Translations under genes and position numbers: made by a program
Notes under the pieces: generated by a model
Seen by the model: the letters and a program-made list of their open reading frames with translations, nothing else
Databases searched by the model: none
What the model was told of the DNA's origin: nothing
Shown here: piece by piece, positions 1 to 9,053 of the stretch
Numbering within the stretch: position 1 is the first letter of the stretch
How the letters are laid out: each line of letters begins with the position of its first letter
Source: Alphaproteobacteria bacterium
Lineage (GTDB): Bacteria; Pseudomonadota; Alphaproteobacteria; JAEULC01
Length of the DNA: 33,131 nt
Direction: 5' to 3'
Assembly (NCBI GenBank): GCA_023150455.1
Contig: JAKLKW010000038.1
Location: 1-33,131, forward strand

Positions 1-816
1 CAGCCGCGGCAGGGTCTCGATCAGCGCCTGCGTATAGGGATGCAGGGGACGGCGCAGCACGTCCTCGGCCGGCCCGCTTTCCACCGCGCGGCCGGCATAC
101 ATCACCAGGACGTCGTGCGCGACCGAGGCGACCACGCCGAGATTGTGGCTGATGAACTGGATCGCGGTGTCGGTCTCGTCCTGCAGTTCCTGCATCAGGT
201 CGAGGATCTGCGCCTGGACGGTGGCGTCGAGCGCCGTCGTCGGCTCGTCGGCGACCAGCAGCGCGGGACGGCAGGCGAGCGCCATGGCGATCATCGCGCG
301 CTGGCGCATGCCGCCCGAAAGCTGGTGCGGATAGGAGGCGGCGCGCCGCGCGGGGTCCGGGATGCCGACGCGCGCGAGCATGGCGATCGCCGCCTCCATC
401 GCCGCCGCGGCGTCCATGCGCCGGTGCAGCAGATAGGCCTCGGCCACCTGGGCGCCGATGGTCAGGACCGGGTTCAGCGCCGCGGCCGGGTCCTGGAACA
501 CCATGGCGACGCGCTGGCCGCGCAGGTCGCGCAGGCCCGCGTCGTCCAGCGCCATCACGTCGATCCCGCCGACGCGGATCGTGCCCGCCGCGATGCGCCC
601 GGGCGGCGGCACCAGCCGCATCAGCGCCAGCGCCGCCACGGTCTTGCCGCAGCCGCTCTCGCCCACGACGCCGAGCGTGCGGCCGCGCCCGATGCGATAG
701 TCGAGGCCGTCGACGGCCCGCCTCGATCCGGCCCGGCCCGGGAACGCGACGACCAGCCCGCCGACGTCCAGCAGCGGGCCCCCGGCCGACGCGCCCGATG
801 GGACGACTTCCGGCAC
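1..816 (-). CDS. Peptide/nickel-type ABC transporter ATP-binding protein (DppD/OppD-like), 3' end outside window
   Basis: ATPase subunit of a dipeptide/oligopeptide-type importer; it would drive uptake of the ligand delivered by the solute-binding protein encoded just upstream. The reverse strand reads an open frame with Walker A GESGCGKT, the ABC signature LSGGMRQR, Walker [13 protein letters not shown] and an H-loop SHN, in that order. It ends at the window edge in [17 protein letters not shown], the start of the C-terminal oligopeptide-transporter extension typical of DppD/DppF. 272 codons are visible of about 320-330 expected. The start chosen is GTG at 816, 14 bases after the stop of the binding-protein gene; GTG at 858 would overlap that gene and has no better ribosome site. 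No permease gene lies between the binding protein and this ATPase, so the permeases are probably beyond the edge. Family assignment is firm; the substrate is unknown. Confidence 0.88.
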   Translation of the reverse strand, partial: MPEVVPSGASAGGPLLDVGGLVVAFPGRAGSRRAVDGLDYRIGRGRTLGVVGESGCGKTVAALALMRLVPPPGRIAAGTIRVGGIDVMALDDAGLRDLRGQRVAMVFQDPAAALNPVLTIGAQVAEAYLLHRRMDAAAAMEAAIAMLARVGIPDPARRAASYPHQLSGGMRQRAMIAMALACRPALLVADEPTTALDATVQAQILDLMQELQDETDTAIQFISHNLGVVASVAHDVLVMYAGRAVESGPAEDVLRRPLHPYTQALIETLPRL

Positions 817-830
817 GGAAGCGGCCGCGC

Positions 831-2501
831 CTACTCCGCCCGCCAGTGCTCGATCCACATCGTGGAGGGATCGCGATGGCCGGTCGGGGTCACGCCCTTC
901 AGCCATTTCGGGATCACGAAGACGTCGGCGCGGAAATAGAGCGGCAGCACCGGCAGGTCGGCCAGGTACAGCTCCTGCAACTGCCGCCACAGCGCCTTGC
1001 GCTTGCCGCGATCGAGCTCGACCTCGATCTTCTCGACCAGCTCGTCCATCGCCTTGCTGGCGTAGCCGGTGTAGTTCTGGCCGGCCCAGTTGTTCTCCGG
1101 CCGCGGGATTTCGCCGGAATGCAGCGTCGAGCGCGGCACGCTCTCCGGCGCGCTGACCCAGGCATACATCGCCATGCCGGTGTACTGCCGCTTGGTCACG
1201 GTCTCGCCGAAGAACACCCGCGGCGGCTCGTTCTTCAGGCGCACGTCGACGCCGACCTGCTTCCATTGCGCCTGCAGCACCTGCTGCACCGTCTCGCGCA
1301 CGCGGTTGCCGGCGGTGGTCATCAGCTCGATCGCGAGCTTCTCGCCGCCCGCGTTCTGGCGCATGCCGCCCGGGCCCGCCTTCCAGCCCGCCTCGTCGAG
1401 CAGCTGGGCGGCGCGCTTGGGGTCGTGGTCGTAGCCCTTGAGGTCGGCGGCGTGGACCCAGTCGAGCGGGTTGACCGACGTCGTCGCCACCGGCTGCTTG
1501 CCGCCGAACAGCCTGGTGCTGATCGACCGCCGGTCGAGCGCCATCAGCAGGGCCTGGCGCACGCGCAGGTCCTTGAGCGCCGGGTGGTCCAGGCGCATGT
1601 CGATGTGCTCGTAGATGAGGCCGGGCTTGAAGATCACGTCGTACTTGTCGGCGTGCTTCTTCTCGAAGGCGAGCCCCTGGTCGAGCGTGAGCCCCAGCTC
1701 GCCGGTGATGTAGTCGATCGAGCCCGACAGGAGGTTGGCCTCGAGCGCCGAGGTGTTCTCGACCGCGCGAAAGACGACGCGCTTGAACTTCGGCTTCTCC
1801 CCGTACCAGGTCGGATTGGGCTCGAGCACGATGTGCGAGCCGGTCCTGACCTCGACGATCCGGTACGGCCCGAAATGCAGGCCCGCGTTGGTGGGATCGG
1901 CGTCGAAGCGCGTGCGGTTGCGGTACTGCGCCGGCTCGGCGAAGTGCGCCGCCTCGATATGCGCCGGCAGCACCTGGAAATCGCCGATGGCGTTGTACTC
2001 GTAGGTCACCCTGTCGAAATGCAGCGTGAAGGTCTTCTGGTCCTTCACGTCCAGCTTGTAGGCGCGGCGATAGAACTCGGCCGCGGCCACGCCGCTCTGC
2101 GGGTGGCGGCCGACCTCCCAGCTGAACAGCACGTCGCGCGTCGTCACCGGCGTGCCGTCGCCCCACTTCGCGTTCGGCTGGATCGTGTAGGTGACGGCGA
2201 TGCCCTGCTTGCCGTCCGGCAGGTCCTCGAGCCTGGCCAGGCCGTTCTCGATCGTCGGCAGCGCGACGCACAGCATGCAGGTCAGCTGCCACTTCGCGTC
2301 GTAGGCGGTGAACGGGCGCCTGGTCGCCGCGTTGACCAGCGTCTTCGCCAGCATCGACTCGATATTGGGATGCAGCGTGGCCGGGTACTGGGTCATGCCG
2401 ATGACCAGCTCGTCCTTGGCGGCGAACGCCGTGGGCGCCGTGGCCGGCGACAGGACCGCGGCGAGGGCAAGAAGGGTGCGTGCGAGCAGTGTGCGTTTCA
2501 T
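831..2501 (-). CDS. ABC transporter extracellular solute-binding protein, family 5 (peptide type)
   Basis: Periplasmic ligand-binding protein of an SBP_bac_5 (DppA/OppA) importer, 556 residues, a normal length for the family. The N-terminus MKRTLLARTLLALAAVLSPA...AFA is a clear Sec signal peptide, and this decides the start at 2501; the frame runs further upstream but that part looks non-coding. Family hallmarks include WGDGTPVTTRDVLFSWE (near residue 120), HFGPYRIVE, the DLRVRQALLMALDRRSI segment, and a C-terminal LPLYFRADVFVIPKWLKG. It is followed after 14 bases by the ATPase gene and is divergent from the RidA-family gene. An 18-base perfect palindrome lies 30 bases upstream of its start. 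Ligand specificity cannot be read from the sequence; peptides, nickel, opines and other small compounds are all possible in this family. Confidence 0.9.
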   Translation of the reverse strand: MKRTLLARTLLALAAVLSPATAPTAFAAKDELVIGMTQYPATLHPNIESMLAKTLVNAATRRPFTAYDAKWQLTCMLCVALPTIENGLARLEDLPDGKQGIAVTYTIQPNAKWGDGTPVTTRDVLFSWEVGRHPQSGVAAAEFYRRAYKLDVKDQKTFTLHFDRVTYEYNAIGDFQVLPAHIEAAHFAEPAQYRNRTRFDADPTNAGLHFGPYRIVEVRTGSHIVLEPNPTWYGEKPKFKRVVFRAVENTSALEANLLSGSIDYITGELGLTLDQGLAFEKKHADKYDVIFKPGLIYEHIDMRLDHPALKDLRVRQALLMALDRRSISTRLFGGKQPVATTSVNPLDWVHAADLKGYDHDPKRAAQLLDEAGWKAGPGGMRQNAGGEKLAIELMTTAGNRVRETVQQVLQAQWKQVGVDVRLKNEPPRVFFGETVTKRQYTGMAMYAWVSAPESVPRSTLHSGEIPRPENNWAGQNYTGYASKAMDELVEKIEVELDRGKRKALWRQLQELYLADLPVLPLYFRADVFVIPKWLKGVTPTGHRDPSTMWIEHWRAE

Positions 2502-2530
2502 GGCCTGGGGAGTGTAACGGAGTTCGATCC

Positions 2531-2548
2531 GCGGATCACCTGATCCGC
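2531..2548. promoter_or_regulatory. 18-bp perfect palindrome between the divergent binding-protein and RidA genes; possible operator
   Basis: GCGGATCACCTGATCCGC is its own reverse complement. It lies 30 bases upstream of the solute-binding-protein ATG and 72 bases upstream of the RidA-family start, a position that would overlap the -35 region of the leftward gene. A second, overlapping 12-bp palindrome GATCCGCGGATC lies at 2526-2537. No regulator gene is adjacent, so the binding protein is unknown. Chance occurrence of an 18-base perfect palindrome in about 120 bases is low but not negligible in GC-rich DNA. Confidence 0.45.
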
Positions 2549-2619
2549 CGCGATTTGCCTCCCCGACCCGGCCTGATATCGTTGCCTCGATCCGCGGCGA
2601 CGCTTCCAAGGGGACGGAA

Positions 2620-3015
2620 TTGGGCCTGCCGGTATTCCACATGATCGCGGGCGGCGCCCGGCCCGTGGCGCCCTACAGCCACGCCGTCGAGGCGGACGGC
2701 TGGGTGTTCCTGACCGGACAGATGCCGAACGATCCCGCCGACGACGCGGCGCCCTTCGCGCCGGACATCGAGGGCCAGACCCGCCGGGTGATGGACAACC
2801 TCGAGATCGTGCTCGAGGGGCTCGGGCTGGGACTGGAGCATGTCGTGGCCGCGCGGGTGTTCCTGACCGAGTTCAAGGCGCACTACCAGCGCATGAATGC
2901 GGTCTACCGGAGCTACTTTCCCCCGGACCGGCTGCCGGCGCGCACCTGCATCGGGGTGACGGGCCTCGCCCGCGACGCGCTGGTTGAGATCGATTTCGTC
3001 GCCCGGCGGCCATGA
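2620..3015 (+). CDS. RidA (YjgF/YER057c/UK114) family protein
   Basis: 131-residue protein of the RidA superfamily, whose founding members hydrolyse reactive enamine/imine intermediates released by PLP enzymes; other subfamilies have different or unknown roles. Seen here are the fold's hallmarks: VAPYSHAV near the N-terminus, a VFLTGQMP strand, the TRRVMDNLEIVLEGLGLGLEHVV segment, and near the C-terminus PARTCIGVTGLARDALVEIDFVA, with the Arg that holds the ligand carboxylate in RidA (PART-C motif). The TTG start at 2620 is preferred because AAGGGGA at 2608-2614 is a strong ribosome site 5 bases before it; the ATG at 2641 has none. A possible promoter is TTGCCT (2555-2560) with TATCGT (2577-2582), spacing 16. 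It stands alone, divergent from the ABC operon, and may process amines taken up by it (inference). Confidence 0.85.
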   Translation: MGLPVFHMIAGGARPVAPYSHAVEADGWVFLTGQMPNDPADDAAPFAPDIEGQTRRVMDNLEIVLEGLGLGLEHVVAARVFLTEFKAHYQRMNAVYRSYFPPDRLPARTCIGVTGLARDALVEIDFVARRP

Positions 3016-3046
3016 GAGAGGGCATCCCGGGAGGGGAGCAGAAGCC

Positions 3047-4183
3047 ATGACAGCACTGGCGACCCGTGTTCGGATGATCGGCCTCGCGGCGCTGCTCGCG
3101 GCCGGCGCCGGTCCCACGTCGGCGCAGCCGGCGCCCGCCGCGCCCGCCCCGGCCGTGATCGTGGAGAAGGTCGAGAAGCAAGACGTCCGCCCGTCGATCG
3201 ACTTCACCGGGCGGATCAAGGCGGTCGACAAGGTCGACCTGCGCGCGCGCGTCACCGGCTTCCTGGAGAAGCGCCTGTTCAAGGAAGGCGACGACGTAAA
3301 GGAGGGCGCGCTGCTGTTCACGATCGAGAAGCAGCAATACCAGGCGGCGCTCGACCAGCAGAAGGCGGAGGTCGCCAAGTCGCAGGCCGCGGTGACCAAC
3401 GCGGTGCAGCAGCTCGCGCGTGCCCGCGAGCTGGTGAGGAGCCAGAACATCGCGCAGTCGACCGTCGACCAGCGCGTGGCGGAGGAGGGCGCGGCGCGCG
3501 CCAATCTGCAGGCGGCGCAGGCGGCGGTGCGCGCGGCCGAGATCAACCTGGGCTACACCGACATCAAGGCGCCGATCAGCGGCCGCATCGGCCAGGCGAG
3601 CGTCACCTCGGGCAACCTGGTCGGGCCGGACAGCGGCGTGCTGGCGACCATCGTCAGCCAGGACCCGATCTACGTCACCTTCCCGGTCGCGCAGCGCATC
3701 TTGACCGAGATGCAGCGGCGCGCGATCGAGACCGGCCGCCAGACCGAGGCGATCGTGCGGGTGCGCCTGCCGGACGGAAGCGGGTACAAGCATCCCGGCA
3801 AGATCGATTTCGTCGACGTCCAGGCCTCGCAGGGCACCGACACCGTCACCGTGCGCGCCAGCCTGCCCAATCCCGACCGCATCCTGATCGACGGCCAGTC
3901 GGTCGGCGTCACCGCCGAGCGCGCCGAGGCCGAGCTGGCGCTCGTGATCCCGCAGACCGCGATCCAGATCGACCAGGCCGGCCGCTTCGTGATCGTCGTG
4001 GGCGCGGACAACAAGGCCGAGGTCAGGCGCATCAAGGCCACGCCGCGCAAGGACGGCACCGCCGTGGTCGAGGAGGGCCTCAAGGAAGGCGAGCTGATCA
4101 TCGTCCAGGGCCTGCTGAAGGTGCGCCCCGGCATCGTCGTGGCGCCGACCGTCCAGCCCTCGACGGCGATCCCGAAGACCTGA
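3047..4183 (+). CDS. RND efflux periplasmic adaptor subunit (HlyD/AcrA/MexE-like)
   Basis: Membrane-fusion protein that links an inner-membrane RND pump to an outer-membrane channel. 378 residues. The N-terminal stretch [22 protein letters not shown] reads as a signal peptide without an obvious lipobox. It is followed by the beta-barrel/lipoyl part ([33 protein letters not shown]), an alpha-hairpin rich in Ala/Gln ([13 protein letters not shown] onward), the second lipoyl half ([15 protein letters not shown]) and the C-terminal membrane-proximal domain ending in [14 protein letters not shown] 3047 is preferred because GGGAGGGGAG lies 8-17 bases upstream and the signal peptide begins there. 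The permease follows after 12 bases, so the two form an operon. No outer-membrane factor is encoded, so a shared TolC-type channel encoded elsewhere is likely. Confidence 0.92.
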   Translation: MTALATRVRMIGLAALLAAGAGPTSAQPAPAAPAPAVIVEKVEKQDVRPSIDFTGRIKAVDKVDLRARVTGFLEKRLFKEGDDVKEGALLFTIEKQQYQAALDQQKAEVAKSQAAVTNAVQQLARARELVRSQNIAQSTVDQRVAEEGAARANLQAAQAAVRAAEINLGYTDIKAPISGRIGQASVTSGNLVGPDSGVLATIVSQDPIYVTFPVAQRILTEMQRRAIETGRQTEAIVRVRLPDGSGYKHPGKIDFVDVQASQGTDTVTVRASLPNPDRILIDGQSVGVTAERAEAELALVIPQTAIQIDQAGRFVIVVGADNKAEVRRIKATPRKDGTAVVEEGLKEGELIIVQGLLKVRPGIVVAPTVQPSTAIPKT

Positions 4184-4195
4184 GCCGCGCGCTCG

Positions 4196-7100
4196 ATGTT
4201 CTCCGCCATCTTCATCGACCGGCCGCGGCTGGCGATCGTCATCTCGACGGTCATCACGATCGCGGGCCTGATCGCGATCCTGTTCATCCCCGTCGCCCAG
4301 TTCCCCAACATCGTGCCGCCGCAGGTCTCGGTCACCGGCTACTACCCGGGCGCCGGCGCGGACGTGGTCGAGGCGACCGTGGCGCAGCCGATCGAGTCGC
4401 AGGTCAACGGCGTCGACAAGATGCTGTACATGAAGTCGACCAGCAGCAACGACGGCTCCTACGCGCTCACCGTCACCTTCGCGGTCGGCACCAACACCGA
4501 CATCAACAACGTCAACGTGCTCAACCGCGTGCAGCTCGCGAACCCGCGCCTGCCGGACGAAGTGCAGCGCCAGGGCCTGACCGTGAAGAAGAAGTCGTCG
4601 TCGCTGCTGCAGGTGATGGCGGTCTATTCGCCCAAGGGCACCTACGACGCGCTCTACCTCTCGAACTACGCGACCATCAACCTGCTCGACACGCTGGCGC
4701 GCGTGCCGGGCGTCGGCGAGGCCGGCATCTACGGGCCGCTCAACTACTCGATGCGCATCTGGCTGAGCTCGGACCGGCTCACCAGCCTCAACCTCTCGGT
4801 CGCCGAGATCGTCAACGCGGTCAAGGCGCAGAACACGCAGGCCGCGCTCGGCCGCATCGGCGCCCAGCCGGCGCTGGCCGACACGCAGTTCCAGCTCAAC
4901 ATCCAGACCAAGGGGCGCTTGAGCGACGTCGCCGAGTTCGAGCGCATCGTCGTCCGCGCCAATCCCGACGGCTCGGTCGTGCGCGTCGGCGACGTCGGCC
5001 GCGTCGAGCTCGCGGCGCAGAGCGCCGACAGCTTCGGCCGCTTCAACGGCCAGCCGGCGACGATCGTCTACATCGCCCAGGCGCCCGACGCCAACGCGCT
5101 GCAGGTCGCCGACGGCGTCAGGAAGGCGATGGGCGAGCTCCAGGCGCGCTTCCCGCAGGATCTCGCCTACGACGTGATGTACGACACGACGCGCTTCGTG
5201 CGCGCGACGGTCGATGAGGTGCTGCACACGCTGCTCGAGGCCTTCGTCCTGGTCGTGCTGGTCGTGTTCCTGTTCCTCGGCAGCCTGCGCGCCACGCTGA
5301 TCCCGACCGTCGCCGTCCCGGTCGCGCTGGTCGGCACCTTCGCCGTGCTGCTGGCGATCGGCTTCACCGCCAACACGGTTTCGCTGTTCGCGGTGGTGCT
5401 GGCGATCGGCATCGTGGTCGACGACGCCATCGTCGTGGTCGAGGCGGTCGAGCACCTGATGCATGCCGAAGGCCTGGGACCGAAGGAGGCGGCCAAGAAG
5501 GCGATGGGGCAGATCACCGCGCCGATCATCGCCATCACGCTGGTGCTGCTGTCGGTGTTCGTGCCGGTCGCTTTCGTGCCCGGCATCACCGGCCAGATGT
5601 ACCAGCAGTTCGCGGTCGTCGTGTCGGTCTCGATGCTGATCTCGGCGCTCAACGCCCTGACGCTGAGCCCGGCCTTGTGCGGCATCGTCCTCAAGCCCGC
5701 GCACGGGCCCCGGCGCGGGCCGATGAAATACGTGCTGGGCGGCATCGACCGCGCCACGTCGGGCTACGCGCGCGTCGTCCGCTCGCTGGTGCGCCGCGCC
5801 GTTTTGTCGCTTGTCGTGCTCGCCGCCGTGCTGGGCGGCACCGGATACCTGTTCATGCGGACGCCGACCGGGTTCCTGCCGGCCGAGGACCAGGGCCTGT
5901 TCTTCGCCGAGATGCAGCTGCCCGAGGGCGCCTCGGTCAACCGCTCCGGCGCCGTGTCGCGGGTAGTCGAGGACACGATCAAGAACATCAAGGGCGTGCG
6001 CAGCGTCATCACCGTGGTCGGCTACAGCTTCCTCAACGGCGTCAGCCAGTCGAACAGCGCCTTCTTCATCGTCGAGCTGGAGGACTGGGCGAAGCGCAAG
6101 GCGCGCGCGGAATCGGTCTTCGCCATCATCGAGCGGCTGCGCGCCGGGACCGCGCCGCTGCCCGAGGCGACCGTGCTCGTGTTCAACATGCCGCCCATCC
6201 TCGGCCTCGGCACGGGCTCCGGCTTCGAGTACCAGCTGCAGGATCTGCGTGGCGGCGAGGCCCAGGACCTCGCCGGCGTCATGCGCGGCATGATGTTCCA
6301 GGCCAACCAGCGGCCCGAGCTGCGCGCGGTCTTCGGGCTGTTCACGACCAGCACGCCGCAGGTCTACATGGAGATCGACCGCGACAAGGCGCAGATCCTG
6401 GGCGTGTCGATCAGCGACGTCTTCACCGCGATGCAGTCGCTGCTCGGCAGCTACTACATCAACGACCTCAACCTGTTCGGCCGCACCTGGCAGGTCAACA
6501 TCCAGGGCGAGGCCGCCGACCGCGACGAGATCCCCGACGTCTACCGCATCAACGTGCGCAACAAGAACGGCGAGATGGTGCCGCTGCGCTCCTTCGCCGA
6601 GGCGCGGCTGATCACCGGCCCGCAGGTGATCCAGCGCTACAACAACTACCGCAGCGTGACGCTGCAGGGCGAGCCGGCGCCCGGCCGCAGCACCGGCGTG
6701 GCGCTGACGGTGATGGAGCGCCTGTCGCAGGGGGTGCTGCCGCAGGGCTACGGCTACGAATGGACCGGCACGGCGCTGCAGGAGAAACAGGCCGGCGGCC
6801 AGACCCTCTACATCTTCGCGCTCGCCTTCCTGTTCGCCTACCTGTTCCTGGTCGGCCTCTACGAAAGCTGGACCATCCCGATTCCCGTCCTGCTCTCGGT
6901 CTCGGTCGGCCTGCTCGGCGCCATGGTGGCGATCAACCTGGCCGGGCTCGACAACAACCTCTACGCCCAGATCGGCATCGTCGTGCTGATCGCGCTGGCC
7001 GCCAAGAACGGCATCCTGATCGTCGAGTTCGCCAAGGAGAAGCGCGAGCACGGCCTTCCCATCCTCGACGCCGCCGCCGCCGGCGCCGAGGCGCGCTTCC

Positions 7101-7399
7101 GCGCCGTGATGATGACCAGCTTCGCCTTCATCCTCGGCCTCGTGCCGCTGGTGATCGCGACCGGCGCCGGCGCCTTGAGCCGCAAGGCGGTCGGCACCGC
7201 CGTGTTCGGCGGCATGCTGTTCGCGGCGGTCTTCGGCATCTTCCTCATCCCCACGCTCTACGTGGTCTTCCAGGGCCTGCGCGAGCGGATGCACGCGCTG
7301 CTCGAGCGCAAGCAGCCGCCCGCCGAGCGGCCCCCGCCCGCGCCGCCGCCAACCCAGCCACCGCCCGACGCCGGCGAGGCGGAGGCGCATCCGTCCTGA
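4196..7399 (+). CDS. RND multidrug efflux permease, HAE1 family (MexF/OqxB/AcrB-like)
   Basis: Proton-driven inner-membrane exporter of hydrophobic or amphiphilic compounds. 1067 residues, the expected size. TM1 is in [35 protein letters not shown], the conserved AcrB N-terminus. The proton-relay pair is present as VDDAIVVVE with D409 and D410 in TM4, and the partner lysine in [15 protein letters not shown] in TM10. [25 protein letters not shown] and the second-half repeat ([26 protein letters not shown]) show the internal duplication. The [18 protein letters not shown] stretch resembles the MexF/BpeF/OqxB branch rather than AcrB. The C-terminal tail is Pro-rich ([15 protein letters not shown]), probably a disordered cytoplasmic end. 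It is co-transcribed with the adaptor gene. The substrate is not predictable. Confidence 0.95.
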   Translation: MFSAIFIDRPRLAIVISTVITIAGLIAILFIPVAQFPNIVPPQVSVTGYYPGAGADVVEATVAQPIESQVNGVDKMLYMKSTSSNDGSYALTVTFAVGTNTDINNVNVLNRVQLANPRLPDEVQRQGLTVKKKSSSLLQVMAVYSPKGTYDALYLSNYATINLLDTLARVPGVGEAGIYGPLNYSMRIWLSSDRLTSLNLSVAEIVNAVKAQNTQAALGRIGAQPALADTQFQLNIQTKGRLSDVAEFERIVVRANPDGSVVRVGDVGRVELAAQSADSFGRFNGQPATIVYIAQAPDANALQVADGVRKAMGELQARFPQDLAYDVMYDTTRFVRATVDEVLHTLLEAFVLVVLVVFLFLGSLRATLIPTVAVPVALVGTFAVLLAIGFTANTVSLFAVVLAIGIVVDDAIVVVEAVEHLMHAEGLGPKEAAKKAMGQITAPIIAITLVLLSVFVPVAFVPGITGQMYQQFAVVVSVSMLISALNALTLSPALCGIVLKPAHGPRRGPMKYVLGGIDRATSGYARVVRSLVRRAVLSLVVLAAVLGGTGYLFMRTPTGFLPAEDQGLFFAEMQLPEGASVNRSGAVSRVVEDTIKNIKGVRSVITVVGYSFLNGVSQSNSAFFIVELEDWAKRKARAESVFAIIERLRAGTAPLPEATVLVFNMPPILGLGTGSGFEYQLQDLRGGEAQDLAGVMRGMMFQANQRPELRAVFGLFTTSTPQVYMEIDRDKAQILGVSISDVFTAMQSLLGSYYINDLNLFGRTWQVNIQGEAADRDEIPDVYRINVRNKNGEMVPLRSFAEARLITGPQVIQRYNNYRSVTLQGEPAPGRSTGVALTVMERLSQGVLPQGYGYEWTGTALQEKQAGGQTLYIFALAFLFAYLFLVGLYESWTIPIPVLLSVSVGLLGAMVAINLAGLDNNLYAQIGIVVLIALAAKNGILIVEFAKEKREHGLPILDAAAAGAEARFRAVMMTSFAFILGLVPLVIATGAGALSRKAVGTAVFGGMLFAAVFGIFLIPTLYVVFQGLRERMHALLERKQPPAERPPPAPPPTQPPPDAGEAEAHPS

Positions 7400-7404
7400 G
7401 GCCG

Positions 7405-7539
7405 GATGACGCATCCGCCCCGAGCCGATGACGGATGGCGTGCGCCGGCCGGCCCTGCCGGCCGATGCGCAGTCCGTTGAATTCGCGGGGCGATTTCCCG
7501 GCGCCGGGTCCGGGTGATGACGGATGACGCTTGATGACG
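7405..7539. repeat. Heptamer repeats GATGACG, partly tandem
   Basis: GATGACG occurs at 7405-7411, 7427-7433, 7516-7522, 7523-7529 and 7533-7539; the copy at 7427 is followed directly by the variant GATGGCG (7434-7440), and the copies at 7516 and 7523 are in perfect tandem. A hairpin (7446-7464) lies between the two groups. The seven-base unit and the 3'-flank position match the other heptamer arrays in this window (9054-9155, 21550-21628, 27506-27540), although the unit sequence differs. Confidence 0.55.
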
Positions 7540-7686
7540 GGTTCGCCGGCATATCCGCGTGGAATCGTGCGCCGGCCCGGTGGATTCCCACCAACTCGTT
7601 GATGCACCAGGAATTTGCAGCCGCGTCGACCGCCGCGTTCCGCTTCGTTCACACACGCGCCGCGAACGAGGCGCAACGGCCGAATC

Positions 7687-7708
7687 AAAAAGCCCGCCGA
7701 GGCGGGCC
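7687..7708 (-). terminator. Intrinsic terminator of the fabI-to-dehalogenase operon
   Basis: On the minus strand GCCCGCC-TC-GGCGGGC forms a GC-only stem (7692-7707) followed immediately by five T residues (complement of the A-run 7687-7691). It lies 69 bases after the stop codon of the haloacid-dehalogenase-like gene, the last gene of the leftward block. Confidence 0.75.
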
Positions 7709-7776
7709 GGAGGTCGCGCGGGCCGGGGCCCACGCGTCGGATCGTGCCGCAAAGTCTACGCTCGACCGCGCGGTCG

Positions 7777-8460
7777 TCAAGCGCGAAGCAGCGGCAGCAG
7801 CGATTTGATGTCCGGAAGGACATGGTCCGGCCGGGGAACGGTGGGCGACAGCGCGATGCCGCGCCGGTTGATCCAGGCGATGGTGAGGCCGAGCGGCTTG
7901 CCGCCGACGAGGTCGGTGAACTGCGACTGGCCGGAATGCAGCAGCCGGTCGACGGCGGCGCCCGTGCGGTCGACCAGGTAGTGGAACAGCTTGCCGTCGG
8001 GCTTGTAGCCGCGCGCCCGCTCGGCCGTGCAGACCAGGTCGAAGCGGCGGCCGAGCGGCGTGCGTGCGAGCAGATCGTCGTCGATGTTCGACACGATCGC
8101 CAGCTTGAAGCGCCGCGCCAGCGCGTCGAGCGTCGGGGCGACGTCGGGATAGAGCTGGAAGCGCGGGAAGGCGTCGAAGTAGAGCTGGATCATGCCGGCG
8201 TCGCCGCGCACGCCGTAGTCGGCGAAGGCCTGCTCGAGCGAAGCGCGGCAGATGTCCCTGTACGGCCGGTACGGCTTCCAGTAGGCGGCGATGTTGAGCT
8301 CTTCCCAGTGCTCCCAGAACGCGCGCACGTCGACGTCGCCGGCGCCGGCATCGTCGAGGATGCGCTGGAACGCGTCGTAGGAGCCGTCGCGCACGCCGAC
8401 CAGCGTGCCGTACACGTCGAAGGAGAGGAATTCGATCCTGGCGGGGTCGAGCGCGGCCAT
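7777..8460 (-). CDS. HAD-superfamily hydrolase, (S)-2-haloacid dehalogenase-like
   Basis: 227-residue HAD hydrolase of the type-II haloacid dehalogenase subgroup by length and pattern. Motif I is FDVYGTL with the nucleophile D15. Motif II is IVSNIDDD. Motif III is the Lys of RGYKPDGKLF. Motif IV is around SGQSQFTDLVGGKPLGLTIAWINRRG, where a typical dehalogenase reads S/T-S-N-x-x-D-x-x-G-A; the first two residues of that motif differ, so true dehalogenase activity is doubtful and a phosphatase or unknown hydrolase is equally possible. Its ATG overlaps the stop codon of the preceding gene (TAATG), so the two are translationally coupled. A terminator follows. Confidence 0.8.
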   Translation of the reverse strand: MAALDPARIEFLSFDVYGTLVGVRDGSYDAFQRILDDAGAGDVDVRAFWEHWEELNIAAYWKPYRPYRDICRASLEQAFADYGVRGDAGMIQLYFDAFPRFQLYPDVAPTLDALARRFKLAIVSNIDDDLLARTPLGRRFDLVCTAERARGYKPDGKLFHYLVDRTGAAVDRLLHSGQSQFTDLVGGKPLGLTIAWINRRGIALSPTVPRPDHVLPDIKSLLPLLRA

Positions 8461-9032
8461 TACCGATTCTTCGCGTGGTACTCCGGGTTCGGCATCATGT
8501 CGACGCCGTGCGCCACGCGGTTGGTGTAGTTGAAGAAGGCCGCGACCTCGCAGATGTCGAAGACGTCCGCGTCGGAGAAGCCGAGCTTGCGCAGCTTGCG
8601 GCGGTCGTCTTCGTCGACCAGGCGCGGGCTCTCGGTCAGCTTCCAGACGAAATCGAGCATGGCGCGCTGGCGCCGCGGCAGCTCGGCGACGCGGTAGTTC
8701 ATCACCATCATCTCGCCGAGCTGCGGGTCGCCCGAGAGCTGGCGCACCGCCTGGCCGTGCGCCACGAGGCAGTAGTAGCAGCGGTTGGCCGACGACACGA
8801 CCACGGCGATCATCTCGCGCTCGAGCCTGCTCAAGCCCGATTCGCCCAGCATCAGCGCGTTGTACATCGAGATGAAATGCCTGAGCTTCTCCGGCCGCGC
8901 CGCCCAGGCGCGCAGCACGTTCGGCACCAGGCCCAGCTTCTCCCGGCAGATCGCGAAGTACTTCCTGAGGTCCGTGTCCAGCTTCTTCGGGCTCGGCACC
9001 TTCAGGCGCATGATATGTCTCGGCTGCGGCAT
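8460..9032 (-). CDS. Peroxidase-related protein, AhpD-like carboxymuconolactone-decarboxylase fold
   Basis: 190 residues with the AhpD-like core. The redox motif C-Y-Y-C-L-V-A-H is visible at C85, C88 and H92, preceded by LSRLEREMIAVVVSSANRC, the usual proton-relay context. The pattern and size match the uncharacterised peroxidase-related group (TIGR01926-like) rather than AhpD itself. In AhpD these cysteines reduce a partner peroxidase or destroy peroxide directly; which applies here is not known. The ATG at 9032 is kept because CGGGAAAG lies a few bases upstream, while the ATG at 9011 has no ribosome site. It is coupled by a one-base overlap to the haloacid-dehalogenase-like gene. A large heptamer hairpin separates it from aroC upstream. 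Confidence 0.85.
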   Translation of the reverse strand: MPQPRHIMRLKVPSPKKLDTDLRKYFAICREKLGLVPNVLRAWAARPEKLRHFISMYNALMLGESGLSRLEREMIAVVVSSANRCYYCLVAHGQAVRQLSGDPQLGEMMVMNYRVAELPRRQRAMLDFVWKLTESPRLVDEDDRRKLRKLGFSDADVFDICEVAAFFNYTNRVAHGVDMMPNPEYHAKNR

Positions 9033-9053
9033 CGTCGCTTTCCCGTGCTTCGC

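Larger units (their letters stand above)
7400..7776. other. Gene-free stretch between convergent genes
   Basis: 377 bases between the stop of the RND permease (plus) and the stop of the dehalogenase-like gene (minus). It holds five copies of a GATGACG heptamer plus one variant (7405-7539), an 8-bp-stem hairpin CGGCCGGC-CCT-GCCGGCCG at 7446-7464 without a U-run, and a good intrinsic terminator for the minus-strand operon at 7687-7708. Short open frames here have no ribosome site or recognisable product, and I do not call a gene. Confidence 0.6.

Noticed and set aside
40..2543. Long plus-strand frames opposite the ABC importer genes
   Set aside because: Composition is antisense-like (Arg, His, Asp, Val repeats) and the minus-strand genes carry clear domains.
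7446..7464. Hairpin CGGCCGGC-CCT-GCCGGCCG as terminator of the RND operon
   Set aside because: Strong stem but no U-run follows; it may aid termination but cannot be called an intrinsic terminator.
2873..7594. A 1573-codon open frame on the minus strand opposite the RND genes
   Set aside because: It is antisense to two certain genes, has low-complexity Asp/Arg/His/Gly/Leu-rich content, no domain and no ribosome site. Such frames are expected opposite GC-rich coding DNA.
7524..7808. Small open frames in the gene-free stretch
   Set aside because: No ribosome site, no recognisable motif, and they run across the terminator of the opposite operon.
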